Below are positions 40,076 to 47,638 of a DNA stretch of 64,000 nucleotides, piece by piece. Under the pieces are notes generated by a model, which did not search any database, was not told the origin of the DNA, and worked only from the letters and a program-made list of their open reading frames with translations. The stretch comes from CAYRXM01 sp964449465 (GTDB taxonomy: Bacteria > Chloroflexota > Anaerolineae > JAFGEY01), in contig CAYVBK010000021.1 of assembly GCA_964449465.1 (NCBI GenBank), positions 25,527-89,526 of the forward strand. Direction: 5' to 3'. Within the stretch, counting starts at the first letter, position 1. Each line of letters opens with the position of its first letter. The position numbers and the translations under genes are program-made.

Positions 40076-41323
40076 CTAGAGCCAGCCTCTGAGCTGGCAG
40101 GCTTCGGCCACGCGGGCTACGGCGATGAGATAGGCTGCCACGCGCAGCGGGATGTGATACGCCTGTGCTGCGGTGATGACATCGTCGAACACGGTGGTCA
40201 TTTTTTGGTCCAACCGTTGATATACCAGGTCGGCATCCCAGTAAAAGCCATAGGCGTTTTGCACCTGCTCAAAGTACGAGACCGTCACCCCGCCGGCGTT
40301 ACACACAAAATCGGGGATGACCAAAACGCCTTTTTTGCCCAGAATTTCGTCGGCTTCGGGCGTGGTGGGGCCGTTGGCCAGCTCGGCCAGCAGCCGGGCC
40401 TGGATGCGCGAGGCATTGCGCCCGTGAATGACCCCTTCCAGGGCGGCCGGGACGAGAATGTCTATGTCCAGTTCGAGCAGGGCGGCGTTCGAGATGGGAT
40501 GGCTGCCGGCGTAACCCACCACGCTGCCGCTGCGCTGTTTGTGAGCGATCAACGAGTCGGGGTCCAGGCCGCTGGCATCATAGACACCGCCGCGCGAGTC
40601 GGAGACAGCCACCACCCGCGCCCCCAACATTTCGACAGCCAGGCGGTGCGCCGAGCGGCCCACATTGCCATAGCCTTGAATGGCGACGCGGGCATGCGAC
40701 AGGTCGAGTTCCAGCTTTTTGGCTGCCTCGCGGATGCAATACATGCCCCCGCGTGCCGCGGCTTGTTCGCGGCCCTGCGATCCGCCCAAAGGCAGCGGTT
40801 TGCCGGTGATCGCCCCCGGTGCGGCCCGCCCCGACATTTTGGCATATTCATCCATCATCCAGGCCATCACCTGGGGAGTGGTGTACACGTCGGGTCCCGG
40901 CACATCCACATCAGGACCGATTATGTGGCCCAGGGCGCGGATATAGCCACGACTGAGCCGCTCCAATTCACTGGGCGAGAGTGACTTGGGATCGCAGATC
41001 ACGCCGCCCATCGCTCCGCCCAGCGGAATGTCTACGGCAGCGCATTTCCAGGTCATCCAGGCAGCCAGGGCGCGGATGGCATCCAGAGTTTCGTCGGGGT
41101 GAAAGCGGATGCCGCCCTTGGTAGGGCCGCGTGCATCGTTATATTGCACGCGAAATCCCTTAAAAATTCGTGTTGTACCATCGTCCATCTTGACCGGAAT
41201 GTGTACACAAAATTCGCGCATGGGCCAGCGCAAAAATTCGTGCATGGTGCGATCCAGGCCCATCACCTCGGCGGCCATATCAAGCTGCCGTTGGGCAATG
41301 GCAAAGGGATTGAGGTCTGGCAT
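40076..41323 (-). CDS. gdhA: Glutamate dehydrogenase family protein lacking the catalytic lysine
   Basis: The 415-residue protein is a hexameric-type Glu/Leu/Phe/Val dehydrogenase close to Bacillus RocG in length and motifs. Substrate residues K69 (GPTKGGIRFHP), K93 (MTWKCA) and D145 (GPDVYT) are present, as are GSQGRE and the Rossmann motif QGYGNVGRSA. However, the catalytic lysine of the GGxKGG motif is Met (M105; PLGGAMGGVICDP, codon ATG at 41011-41009). Either catalysis is impaired or altered, or this is a sequence error. It lies between an FMN glutamate-synthase-like gene and thrC, in a nitrogen/amino-acid operon. Confidence 0.9.
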   Translation of the reverse strand: MPDLNPFAIAQRQLDMAAEVMGLDRTMHEFLRWPMREFCVHIPVKMDDGTTRIFKGFRVQYNDARGPTKGGIRFHPDETLDAIRALAAWMTWKCAAVDIPLGGAMGGVICDPKSLSPSELERLSRGYIRALGHIIGPDVDVPGPDVYTTPQVMAWMMDEYAKMSGRAAPGAITGKPLPLGGSQGREQAAARGGMYCIREAAKKLELDLSHARVAIQGYGNVGRSAHRLAVEMLGARVVAVSDSRGGVYDASGLDPDSLIAHKQRSGSVVGYAGSHPISNAALLELDIDILVPAALEGVIHGRNASRIQARLLAELANGPTTPEADEILGKKGVLVIPDFVCNAGGVTVSYFEQVQNAYGFYWDADLVYQRLDQKMTTVFDDVITAAQAYHIPLRVAAYLIAVARVAEACQLRGWL

Positions 41324-41355
41324 GGTTCATCCTTTCTATGCAAAACGGGCCGAGG

Positions 41356-43026
41356 TTAACGATGGCTGCGCAAGACGCGCAAAATAGCCATAGGGTCGCC
41401 CAACTGAATCGAGCCAATGTCATAGCCGGCAAAATCGCGGTCGAGCAAAATGTCTTCAGCCTCTTGACGATAGGCGTCCATGACATAGGGGATGCCCGAA
41501 ACCTGTGCGGCCTCTTCGGTGAGGGCCATCAGGTCGCGGCGGGCGATGCTGAATACGTTGAAATTGCGGCTGCCGGCCATCAATTGCTGCAAGCCGGCCT
41601 TCATCTTTTGGGCAAAAGTATAAATGCCCACCGCGCCCAGTGGAATTTCATCCATCTCGCGGCCATATTTTTCCTTGAGTTCTTGATAGCAGACAAAAAT
41701 TTCTTCGACTTTGCTGCCGAATTGGGCCACCGTCTTGGGCAGTTTGCCTTCGGTCAGCCATTGGGCAATGTTTTTGCCGACCATGCCGGGGATCATCAGG
41801 GCGCGCCCCATGCACACCGCTTTGACATAGGGACTGCCCAGGGCCAGGGCTTTGAATACGCCGTCTTCGGTAGACAGGCCGCCGGCAAAGGCAATATCTG
41901 GCACGCGGATGCCTCGGCGGGTCAATTGTTCGCAAAACTGCCAGGTGAGTGAATGAAGATAGATCGAGGGCATGCCCCACTCGTTCATCATCGGCCAGGG
42001 GCTCATGCCGGTGCCGCCGGGCGCGCCGTCTACCGTGATCAGGTCCAGCTCGGCCTCGGCGCCATAGCGCAAGGCCATAGCCAGTTCGACCATCGAATAG
42101 GCGCCGGTTTTCAGGGTGATGCGTTTGAACCCCAGCCGCCGCAGCCGCTCGATCTCGGTCAGAAATGCCTCGCGGGTGACAAAGCCCAGCCGCGAATGTC
42201 GTTCAAATTCTTTGATTGCCCCGCTGCGATAGGCCTCTTGCACATCCGAGCGGGTGGGATCGGGCAGCACCACATAGCCGCGGCTCTTGAGTTCCAAAGC
42301 GCGCTCCAGGCTTTTCACCTTGATCTCGCCGCCGATGCACTTGGCTCCTTGGCCCCACTTGAGTTCGATGGTTTCCAGGCCGTGTTTTTCCAGGACATAC
42401 TCGCCGACGCCCAGGCGGGTATCTTCCACGTTCATCTGCACCAGGATTTCGCCATAGCCCTGGTGAAATCGCCTGTAGGTCTCGATGCGACGGTCCATCT
42501 CTGGCGATTTTTTGACCTTGCCGTGCGCATCGCGCTCCAGGCCGGGGTCAATGCCGCACACATTTTCGCCGCAGACCAGGGTGATGCCGGAAATGGCCGC
42601 ACCGATGGCAAAATGTTCCCAGTTTTTGCGGGCGATCTCGGTAGAACCCAGCGCGCCGGTAAAGACAGGCAGGGTCATTTTGACCTTGTGCGCCCAGCCG
42701 TATTCGGTTTCGGTGTTGACGTTGCTAAACAGGGCGGTGTCGGGGCCGGCTTCGGTGCCTTCGGGCAGGCCTTTGGCGCCGATGGCATAGCCTTGAATGT
42801 TGAAATGCGTATAGTCTACGGGGTAATTCTTGTCGGCGCCGGCAGTGACCTGGCCGAACATGCGCGGATAGAGCATTTCGCGGCCGCGAAAGGTAGACAT
42901 GAAAATTTCACAGCCGCCGGTGCAGCCGTCGTGGCACGAGGAACACAGCCCCGACATGGGCACCACATTTTTGGAGCGGTTGAACGTTCCGGTGGCTTCA
43001 TTGGCGTTGGGTGTGCGCAGATTCAT
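41356..43026 (-). CDS. FMN-binding glutamate-synthase-like protein
   Basis: The 556-residue protein resembles the central plus FMN domain of GltB (archaeal-type glutamate synthase family). It has the VDGAPGGTG and AFAGGLSTEDG motifs of the TIM-barrel FMN site and no N-terminal amidotransferase. The N-terminus has a cysteine cluster (SGLCSSCHDGCTGGC), and further cysteines (CGENVCGIDPG) may carry an iron-sulphur cluster. Glutamate formation from 2-oxoglutarate and ammonia, or another FMN oxidoreductase reaction, is possible. It lies 14 bp after serA and 32 bp before gdh, with AAGGAG before its start. Confidence 0.82.
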   Translation of the reverse strand: MNLRTPNANEATGTFNRSKNVVPMSGLCSSCHDGCTGGCEIFMSTFRGREMLYPRMFGQVTAGADKNYPVDYTHFNIQGYAIGAKGLPEGTEAGPDTALFSNVNTETEYGWAHKVKMTLPVFTGALGSTEIARKNWEHFAIGAAISGITLVCGENVCGIDPGLERDAHGKVKKSPEMDRRIETYRRFHQGYGEILVQMNVEDTRLGVGEYVLEKHGLETIELKWGQGAKCIGGEIKVKSLERALELKSRGYVVLPDPTRSDVQEAYRSGAIKEFERHSRLGFVTREAFLTEIERLRRLGFKRITLKTGAYSMVELAMALRYGAEAELDLITVDGAPGGTGMSPWPMMNEWGMPSIYLHSLTWQFCEQLTRRGIRVPDIAFAGGLSTEDGVFKALALGSPYVKAVCMGRALMIPGMVGKNIAQWLTEGKLPKTVAQFGSKVEEIFVCYQELKEKYGREMDEIPLGAVGIYTFAQKMKAGLQQLMAGSRNFNVFSIARRDLMALTEEAAQVSGIPYVMDAYRQEAEDILLDRDFAGYDIGSIQLGDPMAILRVLRSHR

Positions 43027-43040
43027 CTTGTTCTCCTTGT

Positions 43041-44615
43041 CTACAGAACGAGCAGTTTGATAGAATGAACGCCGGCCAGGGCTTCGATTTCGGTCTGCAC
43101 ATGAGGCGGCGCGTATTCGTCGAGGGTCAGTACCATCAGGGCATCGCCGCGTGCTTGCAGGCGGCCCACGCCCATAAAGGCGATGTTGATATCGGCACGG
43201 CCGGTGACCAGGCCCACCTGACCGATCAGGCCGGGCTGGTCGCGGTTATAGACCAGCAGTTGATAGCCGCGCAAGATAAAATCCAGCCAATACTGGTCAA
43301 TCCGCACCATGTGCGGCTCATCGCCGATGACGGTGCCCGAGAGGATGCGTGGACTGCCATTGTCATTAAAAGCGAGGGTGATCAGGCTGGCAAAGTGGCT
43401 GGCATCTTGGGTCTTTTCTTCGCTGATGTTCAGGCCGCGCTCGCGGGCAACCAGGCTGGCGTTGACCAGAGTGATGCGGTTTTCGGTGACATCCTGGAGC
43501 AGTCCTTGAATGATCAGGGCGCGCAGCAGGTCAGTGTTCATATCGGCAAGCTGGCCAGCATAGGTGATGCGCACCTGATTGAGGTGCTTGTCTACCAGTT
43601 GGCTGGCGGCACGACCCAGTTTGGTCGCCAGTTCGCAAAATGGCAAGAGTTGGGCTTGCGTTTCGGGGGGGATGATCGGGGCGTTGACGGGGTGAGTGGC
43701 CGGGTGACCGTTGAGGATGCTGACAACCTGGCGGGCCACATCTATGGCGACGGCTACCTGCGCCTCGCGGGTTGATGCTCCCAGGTGCGGCGTGACGACC
43801 ACGCGAGGGCTGTTGAGGAAAGGGCTGTCGGCAGGTGGCGGCTCTTGGACAAAGACATCCAGGGCGGCGCCGGCCAGCCGGCCCTCTTGCAAAGCCTGGC
43901 TCAGGGCTGCCTCGTCTATGATGCCGCCGCGGGCGCAGTTGATCAGCCGCGCCGCGGGTTTGATCAGGCCCAGTTCGCGCTCGCCGATCAGGTTTTTGGT
44001 GGCCGGGGTCAGCGGCACGTGGACGGTGATAAAATCGGCCTGGCTGAGCAGGGTGTTCAGGTCGCACATTTCTACGCCCAGCCGTTCGGCATGGCTGTGC
44101 GAAAGATACGGGTCATAGGCCAGCACGCGCATGTCCAGCCCGCGCCCGCGCCGGGCCACCTCGCGGCCGATCCGCCCCATGCCGATCACGCCGAGCGTCT
44201 TGCCAGCCACCTCGACACCCATAAACTTGCCGCGCTCCCACTTGCCTGCCCGCAGCGAAGCATCGGCGGCCGGGATGTGGCGGGCCAGGGCCATCATCAA
44301 GGCGATGGTGTGTTCGGCGGCGGCAATGCTGTTGCCGTCGGGGGCGTTGACCACCAGCACGCCGCAGTTGGTGGCTGCATCCACATCAATGTTGTCCACG
44401 CCCACGCCGGCGCGGCCGATCACCTGCAATTTGTGGCCGGCCTGAATGATTCGCTCTGTCACCTGAACGCCGCTGCGCACCACCAGGGCGTCATAATCGC
44501 CGATAATGCGCACCAACTCGTCTTCGCTGAGGCCGGGGCGCACATCTACCGACAGGTGCTTGTGTAAAATGTCCAGCCCATCTTGGGCCAGAGGGTCGGC
44601 AACCAATACGCGCAT
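43041..44615 (-). CDS. serA: D-3-phosphoglycerate dehydrogenase
   Basis: The 524-residue protein is the long SerA form found in Bacillus and Mycobacterium. NAD motif GMGRIGREVARRG, catalytic R (NCARGGIIDE), E and H (VVTPHLGASTREAQ) are all present. An intervening ASB domain and a C-terminal ACT domain (GLIGQVGLVTGRADINIAFM) follow. It oxidises 3-phosphoglycerate as the first step of serine synthesis; the ACT domain suggests feedback by serine. The start has GAAAGGAGAG upstream. A 378-bp leader with two terminator-like hairpins precedes it. Confidence 0.96.
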   Translation of the reverse strand: MRVLVADPLAQDGLDILHKHLSVDVRPGLSEDELVRIIGDYDALVVRSGVQVTERIIQAGHKLQVIGRAGVGVDNIDVDAATNCGVLVVNAPDGNSIAAAEHTIALMMALARHIPAADASLRAGKWERGKFMGVEVAGKTLGVIGMGRIGREVARRGRGLDMRVLAYDPYLSHSHAERLGVEMCDLNTLLSQADFITVHVPLTPATKNLIGERELGLIKPAARLINCARGGIIDEAALSQALQEGRLAGAALDVFVQEPPPADSPFLNSPRVVVTPHLGASTREAQVAVAIDVARQVVSILNGHPATHPVNAPIIPPETQAQLLPFCELATKLGRAASQLVDKHLNQVRITYAGQLADMNTDLLRALIIQGLLQDVTENRITLVNASLVARERGLNISEEKTQDASHFASLITLAFNDNGSPRILSGTVIGDEPHMVRIDQYWLDFILRGYQLLVYNRDQPGLIGQVGLVTGRADINIAFMGVGRLQARGDALMVLTLDEYAPPHVQTEIEALAGVHSIKLLVL

Positions 44616-44632
44616 TCAATCTCTCCTTTCTG

Positions 44633-44685
44633 AAAAAAATAAAAAACGCCTGGCGCACTCAAACAATAGCTTGAGCGCGAGGCGT
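44633..44685 (-). terminator. Terminator/attenuator hairpin directly before serA
   Basis: An imperfect stem (arms 44646-44662 and 44671-44685) reads on the minus strand into TTTTTTATTTTTT, ending about 18 nt before the serA start. Because it sits upstream of the gene, it is a candidate attenuator. Confidence 0.6.
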
Positions 44686-44716
44686 CTTTGCGCAGTTCTA
44701 CGTATTTCCACGTAGA

Positions 44717-44776
44717 TTAAAGTGATTTTGATGGCTGAATCAGATACTCTCTCAGTATGTTGGGTGTGATCGTCAT
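44717..44776 (-). CDS. Possible second serA leader peptide (19 residues)
   Basis: ATG at 44776, stop at 44717; the peptide ends PSKSL with two UCA serine codons in the last four residues, followed by a 7-bp hairpin and the 44633-44685 terminator. No ribosome site is evident, so this is only a possibility. Confidence 0.25.
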   Translation of the reverse strand: MTITPNILREYLIQPSKSL

Positions 44777-44801
44777 CTTGACGGCGGCCGTCAAGATGAC
44801 G
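44771..44801. repeat. 14-bp perfect palindrome in the serA leader
   Basis: CGTCATCTTGACGG (44771-44784), 3-nt loop, exact complement (44788-44801). It could be an operator or an RNA hairpin between the two terminators. Confidence 0.7.
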
Positions 44802-44818
44802 GCCGCTATCTCGGGTAA

Positions 44819-44844
44819 CAAAAAAGCCTCCCGGTTGGGAGGCT
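44819..44844 (-). terminator. First terminator in the serA leader
   Basis: A perfect 8-bp stem (AGCCTCCC with GGGAGGCT) has a 4-nt loop and six T on the minus strand. CCAACCGG (44838-44831), which spans its 5' arm and loop, is fully complementary to CCGGTTGG (44880-44873) upstream, giving an alternative antiterminator. It also stands in the right place to terminate cimA. Confidence 0.8.
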
Positions 44845-44882
44845 GTGTGAAAGCCCAAAATCTGGCCTGGTTCCAACCGGCT

Positions 44883-44951
44883 TTAACCCTGAACCAACGT
44901 CCAGGGCGTGCTAGTAAAGCCATAGCCGGAGAAAACCAGTTTTGTATTCAT
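44883..44951 (-). CDS. Candidate leader peptide upstream of serA (22 residues)
   Basis: The ATG at 44951 follows GGGAG at suitable distance. The 22-residue peptide contains Phe, Tyr, Phe and Trp plus Ser (TCC, AGC) codons (core FSGYGFTSTPWTLV) and stops just before the antiterminator arm at 44880. The position relative to the alternative hairpins fits an attenuation leader, but the controlling amino acid is not obvious. Confidence 0.45.
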   Translation of the reverse strand: MNTKLVFSGYGFTSTPWTLVQG

Positions 44952-44993
44952 CAAAAAGATGCTCCCGGTCAATATCATAACGACAACAGTTTA

Positions 44994-46580
44994 TCATGCT
45001 CGCCGGTTTCTGTCAAATGATTTCCACAGGGCATACTCCAGGCCATCGGCGAGGGCCTGCCAGCTGGCCTCGATGATGTTGGGCGAGCTGCCGACAGTGC
45101 TCCAAACCTGCCTGCCGTCGCTGCAATCAATCAGCACACGGGTTTGGGCGGCGGTGCCGGCTTCGCCATCGAGGATGCGCACTTTGTAGTCAATCAGGTG
45201 CACGTCGTCCAGTTCGGGGTAATAGGGGCGCAGGGCTTGGCGCACGGCGTCGTTCAGGGCGTTGACGGGGCCGTTGCCTTCGGCGGCTGTGAGCATAATC
45301 TGGTCGCGCACGCGGATTTTGACCATGGCTTCTGAGGCCATCATGCCGTTTTGCTTGTCGCGTACCAGGATGTGAAAGTCAATCAACTCAAAGGGGGGAA
45401 CGTAGTTGGGGTGGCTGCGGCGGATGAGCAGTTCGACCGATGCCTCGGCGCCTTCAAACTGAAAGCCCTTGTTTTCCATCTCTTTGATGCGCAAGAGTAC
45501 GGCTTGAATCTGTTCGTTGCTGAGTTGCACATCCAGATCAAACTCCTGAATTTTGTACAGGATGTTGCTGCGTCCGGCCAGTTCAGAGACGACGATGCGT
45601 TTTTGGTTGCCCACCAGAGCGGGGTCCATGTGTTGAAAGCTCTGCTCCGATTTGAGCATGCCGTTGACGTGCATGCCGCCTTTGTGGGCAAACGCGCTGT
45701 ATCCCACAAAAGGTTGGTGATTGTCGGGGGGCAGGTTGGCGCGCCCGCTGACATAGCGCGAGACCTGGGTGAGGGAGCGCAGTTGTTCCTCTGAGACACA
45801 GGGGCACCCCATTTTGAGTTGCAGGTTGGGGATGATGGCGCACAGGTCGGCGTTGCCGCATCGCTCACCATAACCGTTGATCGTTCCCTGCACATGCACG
45901 ACACCGGCCTGCACGGCCAGCAGCGAGTTGGCGACGGCCAGGCCGCCGTCGTTGTGGCAGTGAATGCCCAGCGGACGATCGATCTGGCTGGCTACTTGTT
46001 GCACAATGTCCTGCACCTGATGCGGCAATGCCCCGCCGTTGGTGTCGCACAACACCAGTACGGCCGCGCCGGACTGGGCGGCGGTATGCAAGGTTTCCAG
46101 GGCATAGTGCGGATCGGTCAGATAGCCATCGAAAAAGTGTTCGGCGTCATAGATGACCTGGCGGCCATGCGCGCGCAGCCAGGCCACGCTGTCGGCAATC
46201 ATACGCAGGTTTTCGTCCATCGTGGTGTTGAGTACGGTGCGCACGTGCAGGTCCCAGCTTTTGCCGAAAATAGCTACGGCGGCCGTCTCAGCCTGGAGCA
46301 AGGTGCGGATTTGGAGATCATCGGCTGCTGGGGTGAGGGCGCGGCGGGTGCTGCCAAAGGCGGTGATGACGGCATGGGTGAGGGATAGGGTTTTGGCACG
46401 CTCAAAAAAGGCAATGTCTTTGGGGTTCGATCCTGGCCAGCCGCCTTCGATGTAATCAATGCCCAGGCGGTCGAGTTGTTCGGCGATCTTGAGCTTGTCA
46501 TCCAGCGACAGGCTCAGTCCTTCGCGCTGCGTGCCGTCGCGCAGGGTGGTGTCGTAAAGCTGAATTTTTGGGGTGGTCAT
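44994..46580 (-). CDS. cimA: (R)-citramalate synthase (LeuA-like)
   Basis: The 528-residue protein is of the CimA branch of the isopropylmalate-synthase family. YDTTLRDGTQREGLSLSL at the start, YIEGGWPGSNPKD, and HCHNDGGLAVANSL (metal site) mark the TIM barrel, and a LeuA-type C-terminal dimer domain (from about residue 390) serves feedback control. It condenses pyruvate and acetyl-CoA to citramalate, the threonine-independent route to 2-oxobutyrate and isoleucine. Transcription is probably attenuated by an Ile/Leu-rich leader peptide directly upstream, consistent with this role. Confidence 0.92.
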   Translation of the reverse strand: MTTPKIQLYDTTLRDGTQREGLSLSLDDKLKIAEQLDRLGIDYIEGGWPGSNPKDIAFFERAKTLSLTHAVITAFGSTRRALTPAADDLQIRTLLQAETAAVAIFGKSWDLHVRTVLNTTMDENLRMIADSVAWLRAHGRQVIYDAEHFFDGYLTDPHYALETLHTAAQSGAAVLVLCDTNGGALPHQVQDIVQQVASQIDRPLGIHCHNDGGLAVANSLLAVQAGVVHVQGTINGYGERCGNADLCAIIPNLQLKMGCPCVSEEQLRSLTQVSRYVSGRANLPPDNHQPFVGYSAFAHKGGMHVNGMLKSEQSFQHMDPALVGNQKRIVVSELAGRSNILYKIQEFDLDVQLSNEQIQAVLLRIKEMENKGFQFEGAEASVELLIRRSHPNYVPPFELIDFHILVRDKQNGMMASEAMVKIRVRDQIMLTAAEGNGPVNALNDAVRQALRPYYPELDDVHLIDYKVRILDGEAGTAAQTRVLIDCSDGRQVWSTVGSSPNIIEASWQALADGLEYALWKSFDRNRRA

Positions 46581-46655
46581 GCAAAATCTCCTTTCATCCG
46601 ATCAACGAACCCCAGCTTCATTGCTTGACTGCCTGCGCCGGCATGTCGGGGAAAC

Positions 46656-46682
46656 AAAAAAGGCCTCCCGGTTGGGAGGCCT
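46656..46682 (-). terminator. Attenuator terminator of cimA
   Basis: A perfect 9-bp stem (AGGCCTCCC with GGGAGGCCT) has a 4-nt loop and six T on the minus strand, 76 nt before the cimA start. TCCCAACC (46677-46670), overlapping its 5' arm and loop, pairs fully with GGTTGGGA (46726-46719), forming the competing antiterminator. Confidence 0.88.
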
Positions 46683-46704
46683 GAACAAACCAAGTTGATG
46701 GGCG

Positions 46705-46809
46705 TTATCGTCCTGTTTTCCCAACCGCAAACACCCCTGAGATCGTCAGGGGAATGATAATGGCGATGAGGGTGAGGGACGGCTGAGAAAAAACAGGCGG
46801 TTTATTCAA
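46705..46809 (-). CDS. Ile/Leu-rich leader peptide of the cimA attenuator
   Basis: A 34-codon reading frame starts at a TTG overlapping the rplY stop, with GAGGAA upstream within rplY, and ends at TAA (46705). Its core, SLTLIAIIIPLTISGVFAVG, has three Leu and five Ile codons within 12 codons (46776-46741) and resembles the E. coli ilvGMEDA leader (IIIP core and basic end). The Leu/Ile run precedes and enters a 7-bp pause hairpin (CCCCTGA, 46752-46746, with 46740-46734). The TTG start is the least certain point; translation could also be coupled to rplY. Confidence 0.7.
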   Translation of the reverse strand: MNKPPVFSQPSLTLIAIIIPLTISGVFAVGKTGR

Positions 46810-47446
46810 AGTCTTCTTCCTCGGCCTTGCCGCGCTTGATCACTTCGACTTCGCCCGGCTCGATGATGGCGGCTTCTTCGTCGGCTGCTTCGCTGATGGC
46901 TTCCAGTTTGATCACCAGTTCATCGCCGGAGGTCAACATCTTGATGGTGGATGGCACCGACAGGTCTTTGACATATATCGCATCGTCAAATTCGGCCAGT
47001 TTTGAGATGTCTACCACGATGGATTGAATAATGTCGGCGGGGAGACACTCGACCTGCACCTGGGTCAAGACCTGGAGCAGGTTGGCCTGACCGGCACGCA
47101 CCAGGCGGGCCTCGCCTGTCAATTCGATCTGCGCTTCCAGGCGCACTTTTTCGCTCATGTCCACTTCATACAGGTCTACATGGCTCAGTTTGCCGCTGAG
47201 CGGCTCGCGTTGCACCTCGCGTGTCAGCACCATGCGCGGCTTGTCTTCGCCATCTATATTCAGTGTAATCAATTGATGCCCGGCATGTGACAGCGTGCGC
47301 TTGACATCAAATTCGACCGCCTGGATGTTGAGCGGCTGTGTGTGGTGCCCATAGACCACCAACGGCACCAGGCCTTCGCTGCGCAGGTGACGTACCTGCT
47401 TGCCGGTGATGGCGCGGGGCCGGGCATTGATTTCAAACTGTTTCAT
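46802..47446 (-). CDS. rplY: Ribosomal protein bL25 (Ctc form)
   Basis: The 214-residue protein is the long CTC form. The N-terminal 5S-rRNA-binding L25 domain (1-90; KQFEINARPRAITGKQVRHLRSEG not quoted further) is followed by the TL5/CTC C-terminal beta domain and an acidic tail (GKAEEEDFE). The start at 47446 has GAGGAG upstream. The longer reading to 47632 runs through the promoter and is rejected. It is first gene of the transcript that continues into the cimA attenuator. Confidence 0.93.
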   Translation of the reverse strand: MKQFEINARPRAITGKQVRHLRSEGLVPLVVYGHHTQPLNIQAVEFDVKRTLSHAGHQLITLNIDGEDKPRMVLTREVQREPLSGKLSHVDLYEVDMSEKVRLEAQIELTGEARLVRAGQANLLQVLTQVQVECLPADIIQSIVVDISKLAEFDDAIYVKDLSVPSTIKMLTSGDELVIKLEAISEAADEEAAIIEPGEVEVIKRGKAEEEDFE

Positions 47447-47476
47447 CTTGACTCCTCTGGCTTGCTGGTTCATAAA

Positions 47477-47503
47477 ACTGGTCGGCCTTTTCAGCCGACC
47501 AGT
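47477..47503 (-). promoter_or_regulatory. Leader hairpin of rplY
   Basis: A perfect 10-bp stem (ACTGGTCGGC with GCCGACCAGT), 7-nt loop, ends in TTTT on the minus strand, 30 nt before the rplY start and about 25 nt after the expected transcription start. It is a possible autoregulatory or attenuation structure. Confidence 0.5.
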
Positions 47504-47531
47504 GCTGGTGTATCTGGTAAAAGATTGGGGT

Positions 47532-47560
47532 ATTTTAGCGCATTTTGGGTTTTTCGTCAA
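47532..47560 (-). promoter_or_regulatory. Promoter of the rplY-cimA-serA cluster
   Basis: Minus strand: TTGACG (47560-47555), 17 bp, TAAAAT (47537-47532). Confidence 0.78.
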
Positions 47561-47638
47561 GCATACCATCGTTGCGCCGTCGAGGCTGCAAGTGTCACAC
47601 AGCAAGCGTGACCTACTGATGCTTCCCGGCACAAGCCG

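Noticed and set aside
41953..43068. Plus-strand frame of 371 codons opposite the FMN glutamate-synthase-like gene
   Set aside because: The minus-strand gene has clear FMN motifs; this is a shadow.
44616..46801. T-box riboswitch before serA or cimA
   Set aside because: No T-box sequence (AGGGTGGNACCGCG type) could be found on the minus strand; leader-peptide attenuation explains the terminators better.
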